Positions 53,245 through 62,366 of a stretch of 64,000 nt of DNA are shown here, piece by piece. The position numbers were made by a program, and so were the translations under genes. The notes under the pieces were generated by a model. The model was not told where the DNA came from. It did no database searches and was given only the letters and a program-made list of their open reading frames with translations. Within the stretch, counting starts at the first letter, position 1, and every line of letters starts with the position of its first letter. This DNA is from Weissella confusa (GTDB taxonomy: Bacteria > Bacillota > Bacilli > Lactobacillales > Lactobacillaceae): assembly GCA_001436895.1 (NCBI GenBank), contig JQAY01000003.1, positions 186,001-250,000 on the forward strand, in the 5' to 3' direction.

Positions 53245-53281
53245 ATAAAAAGGAGTGATTTCTAAAAATCACTCCTTTTCT
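53245..53281. terminator. Terminator of the 36-residue peptide gene
   Basis: AAAAGGAGTGATTT pairs with AAATCACTCCTTTT (53247-53279), with A/T runs on both sides. It separates the peptide gene from the surface protein promoter. Confidence 0.85.
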
Positions 53282-53299
53282 GATTAACTATCAATTCTA

Positions 53300-53410
53300 C
53301 TAGTGCTTATCATAGTATTCGTCGATAACAGATTGAAAGAAAGGCCCGCTCAACATCATCGTAATTACAATGCCAATAAAGGTCAGCGTGCCTTTAATTA
53401 ATTTTTTCAT
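53300..53410 (-). CDS. 36-residue hydrophobic peptide, unknown function
   Basis: The frame starts MKKLIKGTLTFIGIVI, with a hydrophobic helix (about 5-26) and a short charged end (DEYYDKH). It has a GGGGGGATTGGG ribosome site just before the ATG and lies between two terminators, so it would be a single-gene transcript. It could be a small membrane protein, a toxin-like peptide or a secreted signal. I found no antitoxin or transporter next to it. Confidence 0.55.
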   Translation of the reverse strand: MKKLIKGTLTFIGIVITMMLSGPFFQSVIDEYYDKH

Positions 53411-53487
53411 TCCCAATCCCCCCTACACTCAAATCTTACACTTCGTATCAAAACAACGTCTATTGAAATTTAAATTTTTCACCAAAT

Positions 53488-53518
53488 AAAAGAGCGAATA
53501 CGTTACGTAATCGCTCCT
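53488..53518 (-). terminator. Terminator of the PurK-like gene
   Basis: GAGCGA-TACG pairs with CGTA-TCGCTC (53492-53516), then TTTTATTTGG on the minus strand. Confidence 0.75.
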
Positions 53519-53526
53519 CCTTATCA

Positions 53527-54648
53527 TTATTCTTCGAATTCCCAGACACCAGCAACATGCAATTGATTAAACAATTGGTTTGCTGATGACCCACATGCCA
53601 AAACGTGTCCAGCCTGTGGTAGCATCATGTCGTTTTGATAGAATGAAAACTTCCAATTTGATTGGATACTCCAGTGACGGCTTAGTGCATCGATTTGATC
53701 AGCCGTAAACGGCATGTAAACGGCTGCTTGCGACATAAGCACATCAGTCAACGCTTGCCCAGTAATGGCGCGCAGGTGTTGCTCAGCAACTGACACATTC
53801 GTTGTTGCATCATACAAAGTCGCTGTTGGTTGGATGCCAGCTGCGATATCACGAACGTACAAGTTACCGGTCGCACTGTAGAAGAACGCCACATTGTATG
53901 CCCCAATATACTGCAAGACATCCCCGACACGTTCCGTCACACCAAGCATCACCGTCATGAGATCGTCAGCAATATCACCAACTGTCCATGCACGACGCAA
54001 ATGTTGTTGTGCAACCATTGTTTGACGTAGTGGGTAAGTCTTAATCTCCCCGTTAACGCCACGCACGGCAGTCATGGCAAACTCCTGCGCATCATCAAGC
54101 CACGTTTCAACGATCAAGGTACCACCATCAATCATCGGTGCAACAAGTCCCAAGTCCCAGTCACCACGGAGGATGACTGTATCATCATGATGCTTGTGCT
54201 TAAAGATTGGCTTCACCACAACCGGATAACCAAGTTCAGCCGCCGCATGAGCTACTTCGTCCAAAGAACTAACAGTTGCATATGGCAAAATGTTGAATGA
54301 CTGGGCTTCTGAAAAAGCACGTCCCAATGCATGATCATCTGTTAACTCCAACAATTCCGTGCCTTGTGGTAAACGGGCTGATTGTAATTCGGTAATCATA
54401 TTGGCTGGTAACCATGAGGATGTGTATGTCACCATCGAAGACAATGCCATAAAACTTTCAAATTCCGTTAGCTGATTGCCTTGTTCGACAAATCGATAGT
54501 CTGCTTCGGCCAAAACCGGTGCATCCGGATTTGTACTGTACGCAGCCACATTATAGCCCATGTTGTGGGCGCTTTGGGCCAAAGTACGGCTTGTCACACC
54601 GTCGCCGAGGATACCTAATGTCGATCCTGGTAAAAATTCTAGGCTCAT
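53527..54648 (-). CDS. PurK-like ATP-grasp paralogue, divergent
   Basis: The 373 residues have the length and order of PurK but with changed motifs. The N-terminal loop is LGILGDGVTSRTLAQSA instead of [19 protein letters not shown] replaces the VTYEFENV motif. KPIFKHKHHDD stands where the EGGYDG loop is expected, and IAAGIQPTATL where [11 protein letters not shown] is expected. Catalytic and metal residues therefore look lost or altered. The true PurK is at 9587-10708. It may be a non-catalytic paralogue or have taken another carboxylate-amine ligase role. Confidence 0.8.
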   Translation of the reverse strand: MSLEFLPGSTLGILGDGVTSRTLAQSAHNMGYNVAAYSTNPDAPVLAEADYRFVEQGNQLTEFESFMALSSMVTYTSSWLPANMITELQSARLPQGTELLELTDDHALGRAFSEAQSFNILPYATVSSLDEVAHAAAELGYPVVVKPIFKHKHHDDTVILRGDWDLGLVAPMIDGGTLIVETWLDDAQEFAMTAVRGVNGEIKTYPLRQTMVAQQHLRRAWTVGDIADDLMTVMLGVTERVGDVLQYIGAYNVAFFYSATGNLYVRDIAAGIQPTATLYDATTNVSVAEQHLRAITGQALTDVLMSQAAVYMPFTADQIDALSRHWSIQSNWKFSFYQNDMMLPQAGHVLACGSSANQLFNQLHVAGVWEFEE

Positions 54649-54671
54649 AATTCTTCTCGCTTCATTTCTTA

Positions 54672-55343
54672 CTAATTTACATCATATTGGTTCAAGTTAT
54701 AAGTTTCAATCATACGAATGATTTTTTCAGCATACCCTGGATCAGTTGCATACCCGCCACTAACTAATGCGTATGCTGCGGTTTTATAGTCAGTTGCTTG
54801 AAGCACTGCCTGATATCGCTGTGGATTCTCAGAAGTGCCATTAACCAACAACAAGGCATGATCTGTCATCGAACTACGCCAATCAGCATACGTCCGAAAA
54901 GCAGCATTAACGGTAACCCATTCATCGTTAACGAACTCTTTAGTAGATAGTGTAACACTTGGCATGCCAGCTGAGGCTTTTACGCCAAAAAAATTATTAT
55001 ATTTCGCTGCCAGTTCTGAACGTCCCCAATCCGATTCCAAAGCAGCTTGTGCAATACTAATTGATGCTTTCACACCATATTGTGCTTGCAAGCTTTGTGC
55101 TTCTGGCGCTAAACGGGCAATAAACTGTTCATGTGTTAGTTCATTAAGTGGCAACTCGCTGACTGGTGTCGTTGCTTCGACACGCTGATGTTGTATATCA
55201 GTTTGCCACAATGCAAGGCCACCGACAAGGGCAACTACTAAAATAACGCGACCACGTTGTAAACGACCCTTTTTAACGAAGAACTGTGATGGGTGAATCT
55301 GACGTAGCTTTTTAACCCACTGCCGTTTTTTCTTCCTAGCCAT
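54672..55343 (-). CDS. Membrane-anchored glucosaminidase (GH73)
   Basis: A peptidoglycan N-acetylglucosaminidase of 223 residues. The very basic N-terminus is followed by one hydrophobic helix (about 33-47). The GH73 domain has SIAQAALESDWGRSEL with the catalytic Glu, YNNFFGVKA, FRTYADWRSSM and YATDPGYAEKII. The ATG at 55343 has AGGAG 7 bases upstream. It lies 29 bases after cydC and may be cotranscribed with the cyd operon. Confidence 0.9.
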   Translation of the reverse strand: MARKKKRQWVKKLRQIHPSQFFVKKGRLQRGRVILVVALVGGLALWQTDIQHQRVEATTPVSELPLNELTHEQFIARLAPEAQSLQAQYGVKASISIAQAALESDWGRSELAAKYNNFFGVKASAGMPSVTLSTKEFVNDEWVTVNAAFRTYADWRSSMTDHALLLVNGTSENPQRYQAVLQATDYKTAAYALVSGGYATDPGYAEKIIRMIETYNLNQYDVN

Positions 55344-55371
55344 CACACTTCTCCTTTCTTAATTGGTCATA

Positions 55372-57126
55372 TTAGTTGATTGGTAAATCACCGTGGTCTA
55401 GCGCCAACAATCGTTGAAAACGAGGTTCCGTTGTCATCAAATTCGTTGGCGTACCAGCCATGCTAATCGCTTTATTTTCTATAAAAATAACCTTATCAAC
55501 CAGCTCAATTCCGGTCAAGTGGTGTGTAACCCAGATAACTGTTTTGTCTTGCAACGTTGCGAAAATGGTCTGCAAGACTTGCAATTCTGTAATTGGATCT
55601 AAGGCCACCGTCGGCTCATCCAGAATCACGATTGGCGTATCTTGCAGCAAAATTCGTGCCAAGGCAAATCGTTGACGCTCACCACCTGAAAAGCGGCTTC
55701 CCATCTCGGTCATCGGCGTCTCCAGCTGATTGGGTAACCCACGTACCAGTTCCGCCAAATTAACCTTTTCTAGCACTTCCCACAACTGCTCGTCAGAAGC
55801 ATGCAAATTACCCAGACGTAAATTGTTCGCAACCGTGCTTGCAAATAAGTATGGTTGTTGATCCAACACAGAAATAATGGATGCACGAGTTTCAGCTAAG
55901 GCAGCGACTGGTACACCACCAATTGTAATTGTACCAGCTGTTGGGTTTTCATCACCCAGCAACAACTTTAGCAATGTTGTTTTCCCAGCCCCAGACTGTC
56001 CCAATATGGCCAATCGTTCACCGGCCGGCACCTGCAATGATAAATCTTGCAAGACCGGGTCATTTGTATATCCAAATGATACTCGGTCAAACATGATATC
56101 AGACTGATTGGGAGCTGGTTGTTGTGTAACGGTCTCGCGATTTTCTTGCGTCGCGTCTCTGTCCATCTCGTTTAATCGAACGATTGAATCTTGATAACGT
56201 GGCCATTCTCCAACACCAGAACTGATTGTTGTTAATGCATCTTCAGCCGGAAAAATTGCCAACACAAAGGCAGCAATCCAATTCACGCCGAAACTATCCC
56301 CACCAAACCGTGATGTCGCAAACATCATCAATAAAATCGCGACCACGCCAATAATCATGGCACCGCCAAAATCACGCCACCAATTAAAGTGAGCTTGTTG
56401 CACCTTAATACGATTTATCGCTGCAAAATCTTGCTGTTGGCGATCAGCCAATTCCGCTGTTCGACCAGCCAACACCCAATCTTGTAGTCCCATAACCGTA
56501 TCCGTTAAATCCGTATACAATTGACCTTCTAGTTGTTGTTGCTTAAAATCTCGCGCCCCATTCACTGCCAACGTAACCATCGGCGCCAAAATTGTTGTCA
56601 TCGCCAACACAAGTAAAATCGCTAAGGCGAATCCCCAATCGAACACGCCAACACCAATGCCAATCAGGGCGTAAATGACTAACCCAATTATTGTTGGGAA
56701 TAACGTACGCAAATAGAAGTTTTCAATCTTGAACAAATCGTTCGCCAACACATTCAGGACTTCACCGGTTTGCGACTTTGCATAAACAGACTTCGTTCCT
56801 GTTTCAACTAACTCATACAAACGACGGCGGAAAGTTGAGACAATTCGTAATACCCAATTGTGTGATACTAAGCGCTGTGCGTACTTGAACGATGGTCGAC
56901 CAATACCAAATGCACGTGTTAATACGATTGGCACGTAAACCATCAAAATATTTTCTGGCATTTGTGCTGAACGGGAAATCAAAAAGCCTGATGTGAACAT
57001 CAAAGCTGCCCCAGAAAAAGTGGTCATGAATCCCAAGAAAATAATCAACACTAGTAGCTTTTTATACGATTTCAAATATGGGAAAACCCAGGTATCGTTT
57101 TTAATTAAATTCAGTAATTTACGCAT
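55372..57126 (-). CDS. cydC: CydC subunit of the CydDC ABC exporter
   Basis: CydDC exports cysteine/glutathione and is needed to assemble cytochrome bd. The 584 residues have six helices in the first 320, then a nucleotide-binding domain: Walker A GQSGAGKTTL, SGGERQRFALARIL signature and VILDEPTVALDP. It overlaps cydD by 8 bases. Naming follows the usual assignment of the second half-transporter as CydC. Confidence 0.93.
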   Translation of the reverse strand: MRKLLNLIKNDTWVFPYLKSYKKLLVLIIFLGFMTTFSGAALMFTSGFLISRSAQMPENILMVYVPIVLTRAFGIGRPSFKYAQRLVSHNWVLRIVSTFRRRLYELVETGTKSVYAKSQTGEVLNVLANDLFKIENFYLRTLFPTIIGLVIYALIGIGVGVFDWGFALAILLVLAMTTILAPMVTLAVNGARDFKQQQLEGQLYTDLTDTVMGLQDWVLAGRTAELADRQQQDFAAINRIKVQQAHFNWWRDFGGAMIIGVVAILLMMFATSRFGGDSFGVNWIAAFVLAIFPAEDALTTISSGVGEWPRYQDSIVRLNEMDRDATQENRETVTQQPAPNQSDIMFDRVSFGYTNDPVLQDLSLQVPAGERLAILGQSGAGKTTLLKLLLGDENPTAGTITIGGVPVAALAETRASIISVLDQQPYLFASTVANNLRLGNLHASDEQLWEVLEKVNLAELVRGLPNQLETPMTEMGSRFSGGERQRFALARILLQDTPIVILDEPTVALDPITELQVLQTIFATLQDKTVIWVTHHLTGIELVDKVIFIENKAISMAGTPTNLMTTEPRFQRLLALDHGDLPIN

Positions 57127-58852
57127 GTGTTACACCTCGCATAGCCGCTTGCAATTCAACAAAGTAGCCGTTATTAGCCATCAGTTCTGACAAGGTTCCC
57201 TGTTCAACAATTCGTCCATCACGCATCACGATAATCAAATCCATTTCAGTTAACCAGTGCAAACGGTGTGTGGCGAAAACAACCAAACGTTTGTCGAACA
57301 AAGGTAACATGGTTTCCTTTAGTCGTACTTCAGTTTCAATATCCAAGTGGGCCGTTGGTTCATCCAACAGCAAGACGCGCCGATTATCATCAAGCATAAT
57401 ACGTGCCAACCCAATACGCTGAGCTTGGCCACCAGACGTCTGCATGGCACCTTCACCAATCAGCGTGTCCAGCCCTTCTGGTAGCGCCTCAAACCACTCT
57501 GACAAACCAACCGTTTCAATCGCTTCACGAATTTTTTCGTCCGTTGCTTCTGGTGCATAGAATGCCAGGTTGCGACGCAATGTGTCGTGAAAAATATAAG
57601 GTTGTTGCGGTAGAACTTGAATCTGTTCCTGCCAAGCGCGCTGTTGTAGATGAGGCAATTGCTGACCGTTTAATGACACACCGCCAGCCCCATTCAAGAA
57701 ACCACCAATCAAATTCAGTAATGTTGATTTTCCTGAACCAGATGTTCCGACCAACGCCACACGTTCATATCCCTTAAAGTCCAGATTAATGTGATGTAAT
57801 GCCGGTTCGGTCGCTTCTGGATAAGTATAAGAAACGTCAGTTAACTGCAATTCGTCGGTTTCGCGCCAACGTTGACTCGTTGTTTGATACTCATCTGTAT
57901 CAGTCGCTGTCGGTTGATCCAACAGCGCCATAATGTCGGCCAATGCATTTTTACCATTCAACGTTGCGTGGTAATCATTAGCAAAATTACGGATTGGCAA
58001 GAAATATTCCGGTGCTAAAACCAAAATCGTTAAAGCGGGTAATAGCGTCATTGTGCCATCCATTAGTCCTAGTCCCAAAAATAGCGCCACAACTGCTATT
58101 GAAAGCGTCGTAAAGAAATCCAGCGCAAATGTTGACAGGATGGCAATCTTCAATGTACTCATCGTTGCCTTACGGTGGTCTTCTGACACTTCGTAAATGT
58201 TATTCGCATATTGTTTTGACAAACCTAGTTGCTTCAAAGTCGTTAGACCACGTAAAGAGTCAACAAAGTGATTTGAAAGTCGGTTGAAAGTGGCGTATTC
58301 ACGATCAGCTTTTGCCTGCGCAGCCATCCCCAACACAATCATAAACAGCACAATAACAGGATAAATAAAGAATAGGAAGACGGCTTGTTCCCAATTAATC
58401 ATGGCAACATACGCCAAAATCAACCAAGGAATAATACTCATATCGAATAACTTCACCAACACCAATGTCAAATAATCATGCACTTGATCAATACCTTCTA
58501 CTGCCAAAGTAACCGACTTACCAGTTCCTTGATTAGCCACAACTCGTGGTCCCAGTGCTGCATACTTTTCCGTTAACTGCGTTTGTAGTGACGCCGTTGT
58601 GGCATCAGCAAACGGTGACAAGGCGTACTGCTTTGCAACCCCCATTAGTTGACGCATCAGGTAAGCGGCCACGAAAATCAGAACCGGCGTCACCACCGCA
58701 CCTAATTTATGTCCTTGCCACAAGTCTGTAATCGCAATGCTCAAGAAGCGACCTTGACCAATAATGGCTAAGGCCTGAATCAAAGTGAGCACTGACAAGA
58801 TTCCCAACGCTTTTCGGGCACCAGGAAATTTAAATAATCTTTTATCTAGCAT
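57119..58852 (-). CDS. cydD: CydD subunit of the CydDC ABC exporter
   Basis: The partner half-transporter has 577 residues from the ATG at 58852, with GGAG 10 bases upstream. Six helices are followed by GTSGSGKSTLL (Walker A), TSGGQAQRIGLARIML (signature) and LLLDEPTAHLDIETE (Walker B). It is third in the order cydA-cydB-cydD-cydC, 75 bases after cydB. Confidence 0.93.
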   Translation of the reverse strand: MLDKRLFKFPGARKALGILSVLTLIQALAIIGQGRFLSIAITDLWQGHKLGAVVTPVLIFVAAYLMRQLMGVAKQYALSPFADATTASLQTQLTEKYAALGPRVVANQGTGKSVTLAVEGIDQVHDYLTLVLVKLFDMSIIPWLILAYVAMINWEQAVFLFFIYPVIVLFMIVLGMAAQAKADREYATFNRLSNHFVDSLRGLTTLKQLGLSKQYANNIYEVSEDHRKATMSTLKIAILSTFALDFFTTLSIAVVALFLGLGLMDGTMTLLPALTILVLAPEYFLPIRNFANDYHATLNGKNALADIMALLDQPTATDTDEYQTTSQRWRETDELQLTDVSYTYPEATEPALHHINLDFKGYERVALVGTSGSGKSTLLNLIGGFLNGAGGVSLNGQQLPHLQQRAWQEQIQVLPQQPYIFHDTLRRNLAFYAPEATDEKIREAIETVGLSEWFEALPEGLDTLIGEGAMQTSGGQAQRIGLARIMLDDNRRVLLLDEPTAHLDIETEVRLKETMLPLFDKRLVVFATHRLHWLTEMDLIIVMRDGRIVEQGTLSELMANNGYFVELQAAMRGVTHA

Positions 58853-58927
58853 ACTGCCGTCTCTCCATCTAACTAATATGTATAAAGAGGACCAAGCACA
58901 CACTTGATCCCCTCTGTTTGTTTTATG

Positions 58928-59938
58928 TTAAGCTGCCTTCTTCACAACAATTCGCTTGCGGAAGATGTAGAAGCTCCAAATTTGATAGGCCAACACAATT
59001 GGCAAAGCCGTGAAGGCAATCATCGTCATCCACTTCAATGTGTATGGCGTTGACGTTGCATTCTTCAACAACAATGACATGGCTGGGTTATCCCCAACAA
59101 TGACACGTGGGAACAACCCCGTGAATAGCAACAACACGACTGAAATAATTGTGAGTCCCAAAGCAATAAATGACCATACGTTTGAGCGCTTCAAGCCTGT
59201 TACCCAAGCGATAACCGTCAACAACACGATGACTGCTAGGAATGCCAATGTAATAAGCGGCTTCTTAGCAAAGAAATCAGTGAAAATGAACAACGTCACT
59301 GCGAAAGCAACTTCACCAACCAACAACACTGGGTACAAGACCTTCAATTGTGATTGGATACGATCATGTAGATCACCCTCTTCAATCTTCAAACGTAAGT
59401 AGTTTAATCCGTGGATGTATGACAACAACGCAACGGCAACACCACCAACGATTGAGAAAATGTTGAAGTAGTCAAAGAACGTAGCTGACATATCACCAGC
59501 CTTATCCAAAGGCATACCTTGGACAACGTCCGTGAATAGTACACCGAATAGGAATGGCACAATCAACGCTGCGACTGCTGAGATTGTCGTCCACAAATTG
59601 CGGAACTTCGCTGTACGCATTTGCTCACGGAACTCGAATGATACGCCTCGGTAAATCAAACCAATCAGAATCGCGAATAGGATTAAATAGAACCCTGAAA
59701 ATAGTGAGGCATACCAGAATGGCATGGCCGCGAACATGGCACCACCAGCCGTAATCAACCACACTTCGTTACCATCCCAGTGAGGGCCGATTGATTCGAT
59801 TAGGGCATCTTCTTCATGTTCATTCTTAGCCAAGCCCTTCAAGGCCATTCCAACTCCGAAGTCGAATCCTTCTAGGAAGAAAAATCCTGCAAACAAGATG
59901 GCAATCAATACGAACCATAGAATTTGAAATCCTGTCAT
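58928..59938 (-). CDS. cydB: Cytochrome bd quinol oxidase subunit II
   Basis: CydB pairs with CydA in the membrane. The 336 residues show LFAGFFFLEGFDFGVGM at the N-terminus, IGPHWDGNEVWLITAGGAMFAAMP, the family's most conserved segment, and seven or eight further helices. It begins 2 bases after the cydA stop. Confidence 0.97.
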   Translation of the reverse strand: MTGFQILWFVLIAILFAGFFFLEGFDFGVGMALKGLAKNEHEEDALIESIGPHWDGNEVWLITAGGAMFAAMPFWYASLFSGFYLILFAILIGLIYRGVSFEFREQMRTAKFRNLWTTISAVAALIVPFLFGVLFTDVVQGMPLDKAGDMSATFFDYFNIFSIVGGVAVALLSYIHGLNYLRLKIEEGDLHDRIQSQLKVLYPVLLVGEVAFAVTLFIFTDFFAKKPLITLAFLAVIVLLTVIAWVTGLKRSNVWSFIALGLTIISVVLLLFTGLFPRVIVGDNPAMSLLLKNATSTPYTLKWMTMIAFTALPIVLAYQIWSFYIFRKRIVVKKAA

Positions 59939-59940
59939 GA

Positions 59941-61413
59941 TTAAGCCTCCTTTCCTGCATCAAATGCTTCTGCTGAGAACGGATCAACATCCTGAGCTTC
60001 TGGCTTATCATCAACGCTATCTGGACCTGCAATCATGACACGACGCGCCAACATGAACATCAAGCCACCTAGCGCAGCGAACGTTGCGAAGTACAAAATG
60101 TTAGACGTTAGCAATGACGCAAATGACACATTTGGTGACACCGCATCCGCAATCGTTAGCACACCATAAACAACCCATGGTGCACGACCGAGCTCGGTAA
60201 TCAACCAACCCGCTGTTTGTGCCAAAAATGGTAGGAACATTGATAGTCCGAAAATCCAAAGTGCCCAGCGATACTTCGTAATATCTAGCTTTGACTTCTT
60301 ACGAACCGCCCACAATGCCACAACAGCTAGCAAACCAAATGCACCAGCTGATACAGCCATCACACGGAATGCATAGTAAATGGTGTTGTTTGGCAAGTAG
60401 TAGTTCATATCATGCCCAAACTTCACATCATACTTTTCATGCAATTCCTTGTTAATCTCTGTCCAACCCTTGTTTTCACCAGTCAATGAGTGGTGAGCCA
60501 AGATAGACAACACGTACGGAATGTCCAATGACCATTCAACTTCGTGTGTCTTTGGGTTTGTGTAAGCAACTACCGACCAAGGCTCTTGCTTATCCTTACC
60601 ACCGACATTTTCATCCAATCCTTCAGTTGCTGCGAACTTCATTGGTTGATCTTCTTGCAAGTAAAGTGAATGACGATCACCCGTCAAACCAATTCCTGCT
60701 GTACCAATCAATGCCACCACTGCGGCAACCTTGATTGACTTCTTAAAGAAATCAAGGTTACTGTTTGGCTTACGCAACAATGACCAAGCTGACACACCAA
60801 TGACCACGAATGATCCCGTTAGGAACGTCCCAAAGATAACGTGCGGGAATTCCAACCACAATTGGTGATTCTGTAGCAATGCTGGAAAGTCGACCAAAAC
60901 CGCACGGTCAAACTTGTGATCAACCTTGAAACCAACTGGGTTTTGCATAAATGAGTTGGCTGCTAGAATCCACAAAGCTGAAAAAGCTGATCCTAGTGTC
61001 GTCAACCAAATGAAGACCAAGTGTAGTTTCTTGTTGAATCGTTCCCAACCAAACATCCAAAGGCCCAAGAACGTTGATTCCATAAAGAACGCAACCAACG
61101 CCTCGACAGCCAAAGCCGGCCCAAAGATGTCTCCAACATAACGTGAGTAACGGGACCAGTTCATTCCAAATTGGAACTCTTGAATAATACCCGTGACAAC
61201 TCCGACCGCAAAGCTTAATAGGAAAATCTTTCCCCAGAACTTTGCCATACGCTTGTATTGATCATCTTTTTTGACCACATACATCGTTTCCATGATGGCG
61301 ACAACTAGTCCCAAACCAATTGACAATGGCACGAAGAAAAAGTGAAAAATCGTTGTCATTGCGAACTGAATTCGAGCCAGGTCCAAAATGGAAAGTCCTT
61401 CGATCAAGTTCAT
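59941..61413 (-). CDS. cydA: Cytochrome bd quinol oxidase subunit I
   Basis: CydA holds hemes b558, b595 and d and reduces O2 with menaquinol. The 490 residues have the N-terminal DLARIQFAMTTIFHFFFVPLS with a heme His, EFPHVIFGTFLTGSFV with a second ligand His, and the Q-loop start DRHSLYLQEDQPMKFAATEG. The usual GRQPW motif reads GRAPW here. The short Q loop is the Firmicute type. Heme must come from outside, because no heme pathway is seen in the window. Confidence 0.96.
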   Translation of the reverse strand: MNLIEGLSILDLARIQFAMTTIFHFFFVPLSIGLGLVVAIMETMYVVKKDDQYKRMAKFWGKIFLLSFAVGVVTGIIQEFQFGMNWSRYSRYVGDIFGPALAVEALVAFFMESTFLGLWMFGWERFNKKLHLVFIWLTTLGSAFSALWILAANSFMQNPVGFKVDHKFDRAVLVDFPALLQNHQLWLEFPHVIFGTFLTGSFVVIGVSAWSLLRKPNSNLDFFKKSIKVAAVVALIGTAGIGLTGDRHSLYLQEDQPMKFAATEGLDENVGGKDKQEPWSVVAYTNPKTHEVEWSLDIPYVLSILAHHSLTGENKGWTEINKELHEKYDVKFGHDMNYYLPNNTIYYAFRVMAVSAGAFGLLAVVALWAVRKKSKLDITKYRWALWIFGLSMFLPFLAQTAGWLITELGRAPWVVYGVLTIADAVSPNVSFASLLTSNILYFATFAALGGLMFMLARRVMIAGPDSVDDKPEAQDVDPFSAEAFDAGKEA

Positions 61414-61464
61414 AAAACTTGCCTCCTACTATCCCAAAATTTATTTGCTCTCCCAAGCTCTTAA

Positions 61465-61478
61465 TAAGTGCTCACTTA
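61465..61478 (-). promoter_or_regulatory. Inverted repeat operator candidate before cydA
   Basis: TAAGTG-CT-CACTTA, arms perfect, lies 16 bases downstream of a TATAAT -10 (61494-61499) and about 50 bases before cydA. It differs from the Rex motif TTGTGA-N6-TCACAA. Confidence 0.5.
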
Positions 61479-61553
61479 CTCTTTCATTGTACAATTATAG
61501 TCCGGTTTATGCTACTGATATATTAGGCCTTAATACTTTATTCATAGTATCAA

Positions 61554-61596
61554 TAAAAAAACTGGAACCGGCAAAATGCCAGTTCCAGTTTTTCGT
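61554..61596. terminator. Terminator of the ECF S-component gene
   Basis: AAAAAACTGGAAC-GGC pairs with GCC-GTTCCAGTTTTT (61556-61594). It separates the ECF gene from cydA. Confidence 0.9.
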
Positions 61597-61604
61597 ACTA
61601 ATTG

Positions 61605-62222
61605 TTAATTTAAGCGCTTCAATACAGTCAATACTGGCATACCAATCAATGGCACCAAGATTGCTGATACAACAATTTCAACCAGCCCATTGACACCAGC
61701 GACACCGAAGATCAACCAGTTTGCCAATCCTGATGTTGGAATACCCGTGAACGTTGTGTGCATCACTGAGAAGCCAATCCACGTTGATAGCAATACAAAG
61801 AAGGTGTTCAAGAAAGCTGACAAACCTCCTAAGAAGACAATCCAACCCGTTTGGCGGGCAAGTGATTGCTTACGGACAACATACCAGTAAATCAATCCAA
61901 CGATTAGTCCTACCAAAATACGAGGTAGCAATGCTGTAATTGGGTTACGGAAAATCATGCCACCAATGCTTGGTACGTTTGACCATGCCATCCAAAGTGA
62001 ATATGCACCCCATACGAATCCAAGCAATGCACCAACACGTGGTCCAAGGATCATGGCACCAATGGCCACTGTTACACTAATAATTTGAACTTGTACACCG
62101 ACACCAGCCGCTGGTGTGATAGACAACAACCCTAGCCAAGGGACGATTGATTGAACCAAAATAATTGCAATAAACAAAGCTGTAAGCACCAAACGACGCG
62201 TCTTGTTTTGTGAATTCATCAT
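61605..62222 (-). CDS. ECF transporter S component, substrate unknown
   Basis: A 205-residue membrane protein with about six helices that should bind a vitamin or cofactor and dock with the shared ECF module. It opens [22 protein letters not shown], typical of S components, then has [23 protein letters not shown]. The layout is closest in look to pantothenate-type S components, but I cannot fix the ligand. The tandem ATGs at 62222 and 62219 have GAGG 8 bases upstream. It stands alone with its own promoter, palindrome and terminator. Confidence 0.8.
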   Translation of the reverse strand: MMNSQNKTRRLVLTALFIAIILVQSIVPWLGLLSITPAAGVGVQVQIISVTVAIGAMILGPRVGALLGFVWGAYSLWMAWSNVPSIGGMIFRNPITALLPRILVGLIVGLIYWYVVRKQSLARQTGWIVFLGGLSAFLNTFFVLLSTWIGFSVMHTTFTGIPTSGLANWLIFGVAGVNGLVEIVVSAILVPLIGMPVLTVLKRLN

Positions 62223-62252
62223 AATAATATCCTCTTCTGTTTCTGTGAGGTT

Positions 62253-62280
62253 ATTATAACAAGGCACTAACTTTTAGTGC
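62253..62280 (-). promoter_or_regulatory. Promoter with GCACTAA/TTAGTGC operator before the ECF gene
   Basis: Minus-strand -10 TATAAT (62253-62258) is preceded at 5 bases by the perfect inverted repeat GCACTAA-AAG-TTAGTGC (62264-62280), which occupies the -35/-10 spacer. Its position fits a repressor, perhaps a vitamin-sensing one. Confidence 0.55.
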
Positions 62281-62366
62281 GCCAAAAAGGTATTGCGTGT
62301 ATATTAATAGACGATACTAATGATTTGTCATACACTAAACGTAAATAACCATAGGAGGGCTAGACT

